From contig NZ_JAMB01000003.1 of the NCBI RefSeq assembly GCF_000521805.1, positions 186,001 through 250,000 on the forward strand: 64,000 bases of DNA, in the 5' to 3' direction. Positions within the stretch are counted from its first letter, which is position 1, and each line of letters opens with the position of its first letter. Below the pieces are notes generated by a model. The model was given only the letters and a program-made list of their open reading frames with translations. It ran no database searches and was not told where the DNA came from. Shown piece after piece: positions 17,567-26,720 of this stretch. A program made the position numbers and the translations under genes. Source of the stretch: Marinomonas ushuaiensis DSM 15871. GTDB lineage: Bacteria > Pseudomonadota > Gammaproteobacteria > Pseudomonadales > Marinomonadaceae.

Positions 17567-17938
17567 ATGAGCAAACCATACAACGACCTAACCCCAATTG
17601 AAGCTGATGTCATTCTTAACAAAGGCACAGAACGTCCATTTACAGGTAAACTTACAGACACAATGGAAGGTGGATTATATGTTTGTCGCCAGTGTGATGC
17701 GTCACTCTATACTTCTGAACATAAATTCGTCTCGCATTGTGGCTGGCCAAGCTTTGATGATGAAATAGAAGGTGCAGTAAAGCGCGTTCCTGACGCTGAT
17801 GGTCGCCGTATAGAGATTGTTTGTGCTAAATGCGAAGGCCATCTTGGACATGTTTTCGAAGGGGAAAGGCTAACAGAAAATAATATTCGCCACTGTGTTA
17901 ATTCGATCTCAATGAAATTCATAAGAAATGATGCTTAG
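17567..17938 (+). CDS. msrB: Peptide-methionine (R)-S-oxide reductase MsrB
   Basis: A 123-residue cytoplasmic enzyme that reduces the R-epimer of methionine sulfoxide in proteins. It has the two structural zinc CxxC pairs (VCRQC about residues 40-44, VCAKC about residues 86-90), the SHCGWPSFDD motif and the catalytic cysteine in RHCVNSISMKF near the C-terminus. Length is typical of stand-alone MsrB. Divergent from copC; both genes fit a copper/oxidative-stress theme, which is inference. Confidence 0.95.
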   Translation: MSKPYNDLTPIEADVILNKGTERPFTGKLTDTMEGGLYVCRQCDASLYTSEHKFVSHCGWPSFDDEIEGAVKRVPDADGRRIEIVCAKCEGHLGHVFEGERLTENNIRHCVNSISMKFIRNDA

Positions 17939-18101
17939 AAATCGAAATAACCATTTAACGTACTTGTTCTACTATTCTTATTCTAATACAGGATAAGTAA
18001 GTTAATGCGTGTCAAAAGAGGACATGGTTATAGCTTAATTTTTTGGTGTGACTCTTTTTGGGTGAAGATGGAATTTTAATTATTTACAAGAGGGGAATTA
18101 A

Positions 18102-18214
18102 GGTGGCATCTCTACCAGCCGCACCTCGGCACACGAATCCATCGCTGTGGCTGCTTCCTTCCGGATCTGACCAGATTAACGATTTATCATTGCGAGGGGA
18201 CCAGCAGAGACACC
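18102..18214 (-). ncRNA. ffs: Signal recognition particle RNA (4.5S, small bacterial form)
   Basis: On the minus strand the diagnostic SRP core GGTCAGATCCGGAAGGAAGC is present, followed by AGCC. This is the GGAA tetraloop and symmetric-loop region bound by Ffh. The 5' end (GGTGTCTCTGCTGG) pairs with the 3' end (CTGGTAGAGATGCCACC) to close the long hairpin of about 113 nt. The ends are estimated from this pairing. The RNA scaffolds the SRP that targets membrane proteins during translation. It fills most of the 580-bp gap between msrB and hisI; the rest of that gap shows no gene. Confidence 0.95.
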
Positions 18215-18518
18215 ATAAAGGAGGCCTGTGACCTTGGAGCGCAATTATACGCAGGAGAATTGAAATATCAACAAGCTTTTCTTACGTTTTTCAAATACTT
18301 AGTTTTTTCCTTATTCACCCCCTTCCCTCCAAATAGTTTTTAACAATTTGCGCACCTTCATCATAAATCTGACTTTAGAAATAAATACATAGCATTGGCA
18401 AGATACACTCTACTTGCAGTAACATAGTCACAATTAAAACGTTCAATTCCTACGACTTTTAAGTACAACTATCAATTGAAATACGACTAAAGTCGCGATT
18501 AAAAAAGAAGGTATCAAC

Positions 18519-18932
18519 ATGAGTTTAAAAGAATACGAGAATCTTGCTAAGGGCGATCGTATCGCACTAGACACAATTTTAGCTAATTTGAAAACAGACG
18601 ATTCAGGTTTGATTGCAGCGATTGCTCAACAACATGATACCGGCGAAGTTTTAATGCTTGCTTACATGAATGAAAAATCCATTCGTGAATCTTTAGAAAC
18701 AGGACAAGTTTGCTATTGGTCTCGTTCCCGTCAAACTTATTGGCGTAAAGGCGAAAGTTCTGGTCACAGACAATCATTAGTATCAATGTCGTTTGATTGT
18801 GATGGTGATTGCATTCTTTTAAAAGTCGATCAGAAAGGCCCTGCTTGCCACACCAATCGTCGCGACTGCTTCTTCTTCGCTGTAGATGGTGACGATGTTG
18901 TGATCAGCTCAGAGCCTTCTATCGAAAAGTAA
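18519..18932 (+). CDS. hisI: Phosphoribosyl-AMP cyclohydrolase
   Basis: A 137-residue monofunctional HisI, lacking the HisE domain fused to it in enterics. It opens the ring of phosphoribosyl-AMP in histidine synthesis. Key blocks are CYWSRSRQTYWRKGESSGH (about residues 67-85), the metal-binding DCDGDC (about residues 101-106) and GPACHTNRRDCFF with further zinc cysteines. GAAGG lies before the ATG. No other his genes are in the window, so it is probably an isolated his gene. Confidence 0.94.
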   Translation: MSLKEYENLAKGDRIALDTILANLKTDDSGLIAAIAQQHDTGEVLMLAYMNEKSIRESLETGQVCYWSRSRQTYWRKGESSGHRQSLVSMSFDCDGDCILLKVDQKGPACHTNRRDCFFFAVDGDDVVISSEPSIEK

Positions 18933-18955
18933 TAAAACAGAAAACACACACTTTT

Positions 18956-18976
18956 CGCGCACAAAAACAGTGCGCG
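18956..18976. other. Short GC-rich hairpin downstream of hisI
   Basis: CGCGCAC and GTGCGCG pair perfectly around AAAAACA, 23 bp after the hisI stop. No T-run follows, so it is not a standard intrinsic terminator; it could stabilise the hisI mRNA 3' end. The remaining roughly 300 bp up to the chemoreceptor gene are AT-rich and show no gene. Confidence 0.4.
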
Positions 18977-19279
18977 ATAAGTAGGAAAACGTACCCTTTT
19001 ACGCTAACATTACACATCTATCGCACTATTTTTTGCACTGCAACTACAGTTATAAATATTTTTATAGGGATACCCATTAACTTCCTTTGACACAGAATCT
19101 GTTACTAAATATTTTTTCTTTTAACGCCTCTGCAAAAATGTTTTTTGATCAAAGAAAGAACAAATCGTAGAAATATGATTACAAAGTTCACCATTCGTGA
19201 AAAACCTTACATGGTTTGGTATAAAAATTGCTGTCGTTTATATGACGAATAAACACCATTCATTTTATTGGATTCAAGT

Positions 19280-20947
19280 ATGTTTAATTTTTCTGTTCGC
19301 ACAAAAATACTTTCTCTTATCGCTCTATTTTCAATCGTAATTGTTGGTATCAGTGTTAGTTCTGCCCTCACCAGTAAATCGGTTTCCTCAGAATTACAAA
19401 GCCTCTCTTCTCAAAGCCTTCAGCTCATGAAAAACCTAGAAAAAAGCCGTCAACTATTACTTCAACAATCAGTTGAGTTTGAACGGGGATTTTTTCAGGT
19501 ATCTATTGCAAAATCTCTCGGTGGATACGGTGTAGAACTAATTACAGAATCTGAAGAAAAATTTAAAACTTATACAGGCGAACTATTTACTAGCATAGAA
19601 AATGTTAAGAGCATTTTAGCAACAATGCCAGAGAACGAAGGTTTAGATGGATTATTAGAGCAAATTAACGCTCTTGAACAACAACAAGCAATCTTTTTAG
19701 AGGCCAGCACAGTAACTTACAGCTGGTGGGTAAAGCTTAAAACCATGCAAGCAAACCGATCTCGACGTACAGCTGATGAAAGCTTAATTGCCGTTAACCA
19801 ACAAATGGAAACCATCATTACTTCAATTGATGACTACAACACCAACGTCGCAGCAAATCAAAACAGCAAATTAGATCAAACCATTTATACCAGCGGCGCT
19901 ATTGCCGCTGTTCTTATTGTTGTTGGGATCTTAGTGAGCCTAATTATCGTCAACGGTATTTGCGCACCTTTAATTAAAGCAGTACGCCGAGCTGAAGAAA
20001 TTGCATCAGGCCAACTGGTACACTCTCAAATTACCAGTACCCGAAAAGATGAAATTGGTATGCTTGAAGTCGCTATGGATAAATTGGTGATTCAGTTAAG
20101 CAGCATCCTACATGACGTTGCAAAGTCCAGTTCCATGCTTACCAGCGCCGCTAATGATTTAAACAGAATCACAGATGAATCCTCAGTTATGGTGGAACGT
20201 CAACAAGAAGAAACCAGTTTAATATCTCACGCCATTCAAGAAATACAAGGCACAGCAGTTCATGTATCTGAATCAACAGCAGATGCAAGCCAAGCTGCGC
20301 ATACCGCTGAAATCGCCGCCAATGAAGGCTCCGCCATTGTCATTAAAACAATTAATAGTATTGAAGCGTTAGCCAATGACATTGCCACATCGGCAGAAAC
20401 CATGAATCAACTACAATCCAATACAGGTGAAATCAGCAATTTCCTAAATGTTATTCTCAGTATTGCAGATCAGACCAACCTACTTGCTCTTAATGCAGCA
20501 ATAGAAGCGGCTCGAGCAGGCGAACATGGACGTGGATTCTCTGTGGTTGCAGATGAAGTTCGTCATTTGGCTAAAAATACTCAAGATGCCACACAAGAAA
20601 TTGAAAAAATGATTGCGCTATTACAAACAGGCACAAGTTCCGCAATGAAAGCGATGACATCTAGCCATCAAAGGTCTACAGAGGCTGTAGACCAAGTTAA
20701 GCACGAAGAGGAAGCACTAAACAACATCAACCTGTCAGTCTCTAAAATCCGAGACATGAACGATAGAATTTCGGCCACAGCTGAAGAGCAAGCATCAGTA
20801 ACGGCCGAAGTAAGTCGTAATGTATCGAACATTACCGATATCTCATCACAAACAACAGATTCCATACATAAGATCAGTAAGTCTGCGGAGCAATTAGCGA
20901 CCTTGGCAACGCAATTGTCCGCAAAAATCAGCTACTTCAATGTCTAA
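19280..20947 (+). CDS. Methyl-accepting chemotaxis protein
   Basis: A 555-residue transmembrane chemoreceptor. One membrane helix lies near residues 10-30. A helical periplasmic sensor domain follows (about 35-190, four-helix-bundle-like), then a second membrane helix (about 195-220), a HAMP domain (about 220-275) and a long cytoplasmic signalling coiled coil. The hairpin tip [16 protein letters not shown] with its flanks is the invariant CheA/CheW contact site. Ligand unknown. The ATG at 19280 is used instead of an in-frame TTG four codons earlier. A strong terminator follows; it is not in a che cluster. Confidence 0.93.
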   Translation: MFNFSVRTKILSLIALFSIVIVGISVSSALTSKSVSSELQSLSSQSLQLMKNLEKSRQLLLQQSVEFERGFFQVSIAKSLGGYGVELITESEEKFKTYTGELFTSIENVKSILATMPENEGLDGLLEQINALEQQQAIFLEASTVTYSWWVKLKTMQANRSRRTADESLIAVNQQMETIITSIDDYNTNVAANQNSKLDQTIYTSGAIAAVLIVVGILVSLIIVNGICAPLIKAVRRAEEIASGQLVHSQITSTRKDEIGMLEVAMDKLVIQLSSILHDVAKSSSMLTSAANDLNRITDESSVMVERQQEETSLISHAIQEIQGTAVHVSESTADASQAAHTAEIAANEGSAIVIKTINSIEALANDIATSAETMNQLQSNTGEISNFLNVILSIADQTNLLALNAAIEAARAGEHGRGFSVVADEVRHLAKNTQDATQEIEKMIALLQTGTSSAMKAMTSSHQRSTEAVDQVKHEEEALNNINLSVSKIRDMNDRISATAEEQASVTAEVSRNVSNITDISSQTTDSIHKISKSAEQLATLATQLSAKISYFNV

Positions 20948-20992
20948 AGCTGCCATATTCTCCTATAGAAGAATCTTGCTTTAGCGTAAAAT

Positions 20993-21023
20993 AAAAAGGG
21001 AAGCTAGTTTGCTTCCCTTTTTT
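20993..21023 (+). terminator. Intrinsic terminator after the chemoreceptor gene
   Basis: AAAAAGGGAAGC pairs with GCTTCCCTTTTT around TAGTTT, followed directly by T residues. It ends 17 bp before the next start codon. Confidence 0.9.
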
Positions 21024-21040
21024 GTCACTAGGAGAAATAC

Positions 21041-21826
21041 ATGTGTCGTTGGATGGCCTATCAAGGTGATTCTGTTTACCTTGAATCTTTATTGTTCGAG
21101 CAAGAACATTCATTAGTTCATCAAAGTTTAAGTGCTAAAAAATCAGAAGTAACAGTAAACGCAGATGGTTTTGGCCTTGGCTGGTACGACGAAAGAGAAG
21201 AGCCTGGCTTATATCACGAAATATTACCGGCCTGGAGTGACTGCAATCTCAAAAGTTTGGCACGACACATTAAAAGCGGCCTTTTTTTTGCTCATGTCAG
21301 AGCGTCAACAGGCACAGCGACCAACCGCTCAAACTGTCACCCTTTTAGTTACAAGAATTGGATGTTTATGCATAACGGCCAGATCGGTGGTTATGAATCT
21401 TTACGCTGGCAATTGGATCGATTAATTCCAGAACATTTATATGGAGAACGACAAGGAGCAACGGATTCTGAAGTGATCTTCTTATTGATGATTGCGAATG
21501 GATTGGAAGAAAATCCAGAGCTTGCGATATCAACCACTTTGATGCAAATCTTGGATCTGATGCAAGAGAAAAACATCTCTGAGCCATTGCGATTTACATC
21601 AGTTGTATCAGATGGAAAGGAAATGATTGCCATTCGATTTTCAAGTGATGATCGTGCACCAAGCCTTTATTACAAAGAATTCGAAGATCATATTGTGGTT
21701 GGGTCTGAACCTTTAGACTTCTCCCATAAAGAATGGAACTTGGTTCCAGCAGGTCACATAGCCAAGATTAAAAACCATACTTATCAGATTATTCCTTTAC
21801 CCGACACATTAAAAATGAGCGCCTAA
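21041..21826 (+). CDS. Class II glutamine amidotransferase, YafJ family
   Basis: A 261-residue protein with an N-terminal-nucleophile glutaminase fold. Cys2 (MCRWMAYQG) is the predicted nucleophile once Met1 is removed. The conserved FAHVRASTG, NCHPF and FMHNGQIGG blocks (about residues 82-120) form the glutamine-binding site. It resembles E. coli YafJ and the glutaminase part of EgtC, with no synthase domain attached. The acceptor of any released ammonia is unknown. AGGAGAA precedes the ATG. Confidence 0.9.
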   Translation: MCRWMAYQGDSVYLESLLFEQEHSLVHQSLSAKKSEVTVNADGFGLGWYDEREEPGLYHEILPAWSDCNLKSLARHIKSGLFFAHVRASTGTATNRSNCHPFSYKNWMFMHNGQIGGYESLRWQLDRLIPEHLYGERQGATDSEVIFLLMIANGLEENPELAISTTLMQILDLMQEKNISEPLRFTSVVSDGKEMIAIRFSSDDRAPSLYYKEFEDHIVVGSEPLDFSHKEWNLVPAGHIAKIKNHTYQIIPLPDTLKMSA

Positions 21827-21857
21827 AGAAAGCCCGAATACATTATCTAAATCTCAG

Positions 21858-21906
21858 TCTTTCAGAGAAACCATCAAATTAAACGTGGTTCTCTCTCTGA
21901 AAGAAA
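21858..21906. repeat. Long near-perfect inverted repeat downstream of the YafJ-like gene
   Basis: TCTTTCAGAGAG-AAACCA pairs with TGGTTCTCTCTCTGAAAGA around a 12-nt loop, giving about 17 paired bases with one bulge. No T-run follows on either strand, so it is not a typical terminator. It may be an RNA hairpin, a 3' end stabiliser or a protein site. Confidence 0.6.
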
Positions 21907-22062
21907 AAGGGTCAACGATCATAATGTAGTGACTTTATAAAACCGATTTCGTTTTACTCACCTGCTTCTATCGCCCATAATTGCGTCAAATGACGTCTTT
22001 CCAATAATCTAATTTGATAGATTACTGCAAGTAACTCGCCCAATCAGTGGAACCCTAATTCA

Positions 22063-24258
22063 ATGGAAATCAAAGTTAACTTTCTCGACAACCTCAGACT
22101 CGAAGCCAAGTTTGACGACTTTACCGTGACTACAGACCAGCCAATTCGCTACAAAGGCGATGGTTCTGCTCCAAGTCCATTTGATTATTTTTTGGCGTCT
22201 TCTGCTTTGTGTGCCGCGTATTTTGTAAAAGTCTATTGCAAGGCCCGTGACATCTCAACGGACAACATTCATCTGTCACAAAATAACATTGTCGATCCAG
22301 AAGACCGTTACAATCAAATATTTCAAATTCAAGTTGAGCTTCCAGACGACATTTCAGACAAAGATCGCCAAGGTATTTTGCGCTCCATTGATCGTTGTAC
22401 CGTTAAAAAAGTCGTACAAACAGGCCCAGAATTTAAAATTGAAACCGTTGAAAACCTAGACTCTGACGCCAATGCCATGCTGATGGGACAATCTGATGTC
22501 AGCTCAGACGGGGCAAGCACTTTTATATTGGGTAAAGATCTTCCTGTGGAACAAACCATTGCCAATATGACAGGCATGCTGGCTGACCTTGGAATGAAAA
22601 TTGAGATTTCATCATGGCGCAACATCGTACCGAATGTATGGTCTCTGCATATTCGTGACGCCGTTTCGCCGATGTGTTTCACCAATGGCAAAGGCGCATC
22701 GAAAGAAAGCGCCTTGTGCTCCGCTCTTGGCGAATTTATTGAGCGTTTGAACAATAACTTTTTCTACAATGACCAATTTTTTGGCACCGACATCGCCAAC
22801 AGCGAATTTGTCCATTATCCCAATGAAAAGTGGTTTCCACTGACAGAAGACGACGCCCTACCCAGCGGCATATTAGACGACTACTGTTTAGACATTTATA
22901 ACCCAGACGAAGAATTGTTCGGCTCGCATTTAATCGACACCAACTCAGGCAATAAAGAACGCGGTATTTGCACCATTCCATATACTCGCCAATCCGATGG
23001 CGAAACCGTTTATATTCCATCAAACCTGATTGAAAACCTCTTTTTAAGCAACGGCATGAGCGCAGGGAACAACTTACAAGAAGCGCATGTACAGTGTTTG
23101 TCAGAAATTTTTGAACGCGCTGTAAAACGCGAAATCATCCAAGATGAAATTGTTTTACCCGATGTGCCCATGCACGTACTGGAAAAATACCCTAGCATCC
23201 TCGCCGGGATTAAAGGCTTAGAAGAACAAGGCTTCCCTATCGTCGTGAAAGACGCATCCCTAGGCGGTCAATTCCCCGTCATGTGTGTCACTTTAATGAA
23301 CCCAAAAACAGGCGGTGTATTTGCCTCATTTGGCGCGCACCCAAGCCTTGAAGTCGCACTAGAGCGCAGTTTAACGGAATTACTACAAGGCCGTAGTTTC
23401 GAAGGCTTAAACGATGTACCAAAGCCAACCTTTAACAGCATGGCCGTCAGCGAACCTGAAAACTTCGTAGAACATTTCATTGACTCTACTGGCGTTATTT
23501 CATGGCGCTTCTTTAGTGATAAACACGACTATGAATTCTGTGAATGGGATTTCTCTGGCACCAGTGAAGAAGAAGCAAACAGCTTGTTTGGCATTTTAAA
23601 AGACTTAGAAAAAGAAGTGTATGTTGCAGAGTTAACAGATTTAGGCGCCTCAGCTTGCCGTATTCTAGTACCGGATTATTCTGAGATTTACCCTGTTGAA
23701 GACCTAGTGTGGGACAACACAAATAAAGCTTTGGATTATCGCGAAGACATATTAAATCTACACTCCTTAAACGACAAACAACTCGCCATGCTAGTCAGCC
23801 GTTTAGAAGAAAGCCAACTCGATAACTACACAGACGTCCCGACGCTCATCGGCATTGTATTTGATGACAATACCGTGTGGGGACAACTCACCATCATGGA
23901 ACTTAAAATCCTGATTTACTTGGCACTCGGTGCACACGAAGACGCCATGGAGTTAGTTGGTGAGTTCCTACAGTTCAACGACAACACCGTCCAACGTGGA
24001 CTCTTCTATCAAGCTATGAACGCCGTACTGGAAGTCACTTTAGACGAAGAACTGAAACTGGATGACTTCATCCACAACTTCAGCCGCATGTTTGGCAAAG
24101 ACCTTATGGACAATGTCGTCGGCTCCGTTACAGGCGAGGTACGTTTCTACGGCCTAACCAAAACCAGCATGCAACTTGAAGGCATCGAACCCCATTTACG
24201 GTTAATTGAAAGCTACAAGAAACTGCACCAAGCCCGTAAAGAAAACGCGGTAAAATAA
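22063..24258 (+). CDS. ycaO: OsmC-YcaO fusion protein
   Basis: A 731-residue fusion. Residues 1-135 form an OsmC/Ohr-like domain, including both peroxidatic-type cysteines (SALCAAYF about residue 50 and DRCTVKK about residue 112). Residues about 150-731 closely match E. coli YcaO: PNVWSLHIRD, CFTNGKGA, the ATP-binding glutamates in SALGEFIERL and SEIFER, and SNGMSAGN. E. coli YcaO influences RimO-dependent methylthiolation of ribosomal protein S12, and the wider YcaO family activates amide backbones with ATP. The added OsmC domain suggests a link to thiol or peroxide chemistry, but no function is proven. Monocistronic or co-transcribed with purT. Confidence 0.9.
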   Translation: MEIKVNFLDNLRLEAKFDDFTVTTDQPIRYKGDGSAPSPFDYFLASSALCAAYFVKVYCKARDISTDNIHLSQNNIVDPEDRYNQIFQIQVELPDDISDKDRQGILRSIDRCTVKKVVQTGPEFKIETVENLDSDANAMLMGQSDVSSDGASTFILGKDLPVEQTIANMTGMLADLGMKIEISSWRNIVPNVWSLHIRDAVSPMCFTNGKGASKESALCSALGEFIERLNNNFFYNDQFFGTDIANSEFVHYPNEKWFPLTEDDALPSGILDDYCLDIYNPDEELFGSHLIDTNSGNKERGICTIPYTRQSDGETVYIPSNLIENLFLSNGMSAGNNLQEAHVQCLSEIFERAVKREIIQDEIVLPDVPMHVLEKYPSILAGIKGLEEQGFPIVVKDASLGGQFPVMCVTLMNPKTGGVFASFGAHPSLEVALERSLTELLQGRSFEGLNDVPKPTFNSMAVSEPENFVEHFIDSTGVISWRFFSDKHDYEFCEWDFSGTSEEEANSLFGILKDLEKEVYVAELTDLGASACRILVPDYSEIYPVEDLVWDNTNKALDYREDILNLHSLNDKQLAMLVSRLEESQLDNYTDVPTLIGIVFDDNTVWGQLTIMELKILIYLALGAHEDAMELVGEFLQFNDNTVQRGLFYQAMNAVLEVTLDEELKLDDFIHNFSRMFGKDLMDNVVGSVTGEVRFYGLTKTSMQLEGIEPHLRLIESYKKLHQARKENAVK

Positions 24259-24316
24259 GAAAGACGAATTCAATATTTTATCCTTTCATCCATATTAGAG
24301 TGAGTGAGTGAATGAC

Positions 24317-25507
24317 ATGACACATACAATTTTAGGTACGGCAACCTCAGCAAGTGCAACCAAGGCATTATTATTAGGCTCAGGCGAATTAGGCAAAGAA
24401 GTTGCTATTGAATTACAGCGTTTTGGTATCGAAGTCATTGCCGCTGATAGTTACGAAAACGCACCAGCAATGCAAATTGCACATCGTTCACATGTTGTGA
24501 GCATGCTAGATGGAAAACGTTTAGAAGACATTATTCGCTTAGAAAAACCTGATTTTATCATTCCTGAAGTAGAAGCCATTGCAACCGATACTTTATTGGA
24601 ATTGGAGCAACAAGGCTTTAATGTTGTCCCTACTGCCCGTGCTGCAAAATTGACCATGGATAGAGAAGGTATTCGCCGTTTAGCCGCTGAAACCTTAGGT
24701 GTAAAAACCTCGCCTTATATTTTTGCCGATACTAAAGCAGAGTATTTACAAGCGGTTAAAGAGATTGGGCTACCTTGTGTGGTGAAACCTGTCATGAGCA
24801 GTTCAGGTAAAGGACAAAGTGTTGTAAAAAGCGAAGCAGATTTAGATGCGTCATGGACATACTCTCAAGAAGGCGGTCGTACTGGCGAAGGTCGTATTAT
24901 CATTGAAGGGTTTGTGCCTTTTGATTATGAAATTACATTATTAACGGTTAGTGCGGTAGATGGCATTCACTTCTGCGCACCGATTGGCCACCGACAAGAA
25001 GATGGCGATTACCGCGAATCATGGCAACCACAAGTAATGTCTGAAACAGCATTACAAACAGCACAAGCCATTGCGACAAAGGTCGTCACTGAATTAGGTG
25101 GTTTTGGTTTATTTGGCATGGAGTTTTTTGTAAAAGGCGATGACGTGTATTTCAGTGAAGTGTCACCTCGTCCTCACGATACGGGTTTAGTTACCTTAAT
25201 TTCACAGGACTTATCTGAATTTGCGCTGCATGTGCGCGCTATTTTAGGCTTCCCTATCGGTAACATCACGCAATACGGCCCTTCTGCTTCTAGTGTTATT
25301 TTAGGCAATGGCACATCACAAGATATCCGATTTGAGCATGTCGCCAATGCGCTAGGGAAAGTAGCAGGTTCACAAATACGTTTATTTGCAAAACCCAATA
25401 TTAACGGCGGTCGTCGTTTAGGTGTCGCCATTGCTCGTGGTGAAAACATTGAACAAGCGATTGATAATGCGAAATCAGTCAGTGATACGGTAAATATTAT
25501 TTATTAA
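24317..25507 (+). CDS. purT: Formate-dependent phosphoribosylglycinamide formyltransferase
   Basis: A 396-residue ATP-grasp enzyme converting GAR, formate and ATP to formyl-GAR in purine synthesis. The N-terminal [17 protein letters not shown] (about residues 17-33), the ATP-binding [14 protein letters not shown] and the metal-binding ESWQPQ and [11 protein letters not shown] blocks are all present. The ATG at 24317 (MTHTILGTA) is preferred to a GTG three codons upstream by comparison with the usual PurT start. The TAA stop at 25505-25507 overlaps the outer core box of an integron attC-like site, so the cassette cluster begins exactly at the end of this gene. Confidence 0.95.
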   Translation: MTHTILGTATSASATKALLLGSGELGKEVAIELQRFGIEVIAADSYENAPAMQIAHRSHVVSMLDGKRLEDIIRLEKPDFIIPEVEAIATDTLLELEQQGFNVVPTARAAKLTMDREGIRRLAAETLGVKTSPYIFADTKAEYLQAVKEIGLPCVVKPVMSSSGKGQSVVKSEADLDASWTYSQEGGRTGEGRIIIEGFVPFDYEITLLTVSAVDGIHFCAPIGHRQEDGDYRESWQPQVMSETALQTAQAIATKVVTELGGFGLFGMEFFVKGDDVYFSEVSPRPHDTGLVTLISQDLSEFALHVRAILGFPIGNITQYGPSASSVILGNGTSQDIRFEHVANALGKVAGSQIRLFAKPNINGGRRLGVAIARGENIEQAIDNAKSVSDTVNIIY

Positions 25508-25600
25508 CGCTTACATAAGCGGAAAATTATAGTTGGCTAAAATGTTTGAGGAACGAAAAACAGCCAACTGTTATTTTTCCGTTTGATGTTCTTGTTAGGT
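25504..25600 (-). repeat. attC site 1 (end of cassette cluster, next to purT)
   Basis: On the minus strand the site runs from ACCTAAC (25594-25600, exact RYYYAAC box) to GCGTTAA (25504-25510). The arms CGGAAAAATAACAGTTGGCT and AGCCAACTATAATTTTCCG form the long imperfect hairpin expected of attC. It follows the GNAT gene stop by 2 bp. The outer box overlaps the purT stop codon. Confidence 0.82.
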
Positions 25601-25602
25601 AT

Positions 25603-26010
25603 TTAGTGCTCATTACCTGCGTAAACCCACATAGGCTCAGTATTACCAGCACGCTCGAAACCAAGTCGTTTATAAAATTCAATAGCTTCACCATCAGCAG
25701 TTAACATTTGTTGATGAAAACCATTATATTTCGTTTGAAAGGTTTCCATCATTTTACGCCCGACACCTTTCCCATGAAATTCTGGATGGACAAGCATATG
25801 AGGATAATAAACAACCAAATGCCCGTCAGAAATAGCATTACCAATACCAATTAATTTACCACTCAATCTAGCAGTAACAAGTGAGTGCGAGTTTGTTAAT
25901 GCAGCCATTAACTCTTTAGGCTTTTCAGCAGATGACCACTTGTTAGCTTTGTATAAAGCGATAACTTCAGCTTCACTTATATTTTTATCGAATGTTACTT
26001 TAAGGCTCAT
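25603..26010 (-). CDS. GNAT N-acetyltransferase (cassette gene)
   Basis: A 135-residue GNAT-fold protein. The acetyl-CoA-binding motif A is HPEFHGKGVGRKMMETF (about residues 78-94), with the Q/RxxGxG/A signature as HGKGVG. Motif B ends EFYKRLGFERAG. The acceptor substrate is unknown. The gene nearly fills its cassette, with the stop codon 2 bp before attC site 1 and the start 24 bp from attC site 2; this compact packing is typical of integron cassettes, in which small acetyltransferases are common. AAAGGAT lies upstream of the ATG. Confidence 0.88.
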   Translation of the reverse strand: MSLKVTFDKNISEAEVIALYKANKWSSAEKPKELMAALTNSHSLVTARLSGKLIGIGNAISDGHLVVYYPHMLVHPEFHGKGVGRKMMETFQTKYNGFHQQMLTADGEAIEFYKRLGFERAGNTEPMWVYAGNEH

Positions 26011-26034
26011 TATTTATTCAAATCCTTTATAAAT

Positions 26035-26135
26035 ACCTAACGCCTCATTAAGAGACTGATAATAGTTTGCTATAATGTGTATCGAAGCGGAACCGAGCAA
26101 ACTGTTAGCAGTCCTGCTTAAATGACTTGTTATAT
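26035..26135 (-). repeat. attC site 2
   Basis: On the minus strand the boxes are ATATAAC (26129-26135) and an exact GTTRRRY box GTTAGGT (26035-26041, preceded by GGC). The arms TCATTTAAGCAGGACTG..CAGTTTGCT and AGCAAACT..CAGTCTCTTAATGA pair over about 40 nt. About 101 bp long, between the two acetyltransferase genes. Confidence 0.85.
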
Positions 26136-26141
26136 CTCGGG

Positions 26142-26645
26142 CTAAAAATAAACCTGATAAATATCAACTTTAAAGCCTTGAATGCTGGATGATTTAAGAA
26201 ATGAAAAACCAGATCTTGTTGCAACTTTAATTGAAGGTACATTATTAGGATCTATTAACGCTGATATGTATTTCCGTTTTAATTTTACTTTACAGAAATC
26301 CACCACGCCTGAAGTAGCTTCCGATGCAAATCCTTTACCTTGTTGAGATAAAGATAATCGATAACTTACATGTAATAAATCTTCACCTTCTACTGAGTGA
26401 GAGTTTAGGCCACATATACCAATAAAAGCACTATCTGCTTTTGAAAAAATAGCCCATTGACCATAACCTTTAGTGTCGTATTGTTGTTTACAATTAGCTA
26501 TATATTTTGTTATATCTTCGTCACTATGCACACCAACAATGGAGTATTTCATTATCTCTGGGTCTGACAAAACTAGGCGTAATGCTACAGAATCTTTGTC
26601 TGTAATTTCACAAATATATAACCTTTCAGTTTCGAAAACGCTCAA
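26142..26645 (-). CDS. GNAT N-acetyltransferase, RimJ/RimL-like (cassette gene)
   Basis: A GNAT protein of about 168 residues beginning SVFETERLYICEIT, the usual opening of the RimJ/RimL-type branch. The conserved QGKGFASEATSGVVDF motif A (about residues 96-111) and LIDPNNVPSIKVATRSGF block are present. Substrate unknown. The open frame continues upstream to an ATG at 26693, but that part lies inside attC site 3 and would translate the recombination site. A TTG at 26643-26645, preceded by AAGGTG at good spacing, is the likelier start (a GTG at 26654 is another option). The stop lies 6 bp from attC site 2. Confidence 0.82.
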   Translation of the reverse strand: MSVFETERLYICEITDKDSVALRLVLSDPEIMKYSIVGVHSDEDITKYIANCKQQYDTKGYGQWAIFSKADSAFIGICGLNSHSVEGEDLLHVSYRLSLSQQGKGFASEATSGVVDFCKVKLKRKYISALIDPNNVPSIKVATRSGFSFLKSSSIQGFKVDIYQVYF

Positions 26646-26661
26646 AATATACACCTTAGAG

Positions 26662-26720
26662 ATATAACGCCTTGCTAAGTGCCAAAACGTCATGCGTCCG
26701 TCTTAAGCAATTTGTTATAT
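26662..26720 (-). repeat. attC site 3
   Basis: A short site of 59 bp. On the minus strand ATATAAC (26714-26720) and GTTATAT (26662-26668) are the outer boxes. TTGCTTAAG and CTTAGCAAGGCG are the inner pairing arms with a one-base bulge. The stop codon of the VRR-NUC-like gene lies inside the left box, as often seen in cassettes. Confidence 0.83.

Noticed and set aside
18956-18976. Intrinsic terminator for hisI
   Set aside because: The stem is good but no T-run follows; listed only as a hairpin.
19200-19279. Sigma28 flagellar promoter before the chemoreceptor
   Set aside because: TAAA and GACGAATAA elements occur but spacing and sequence fit poorly.
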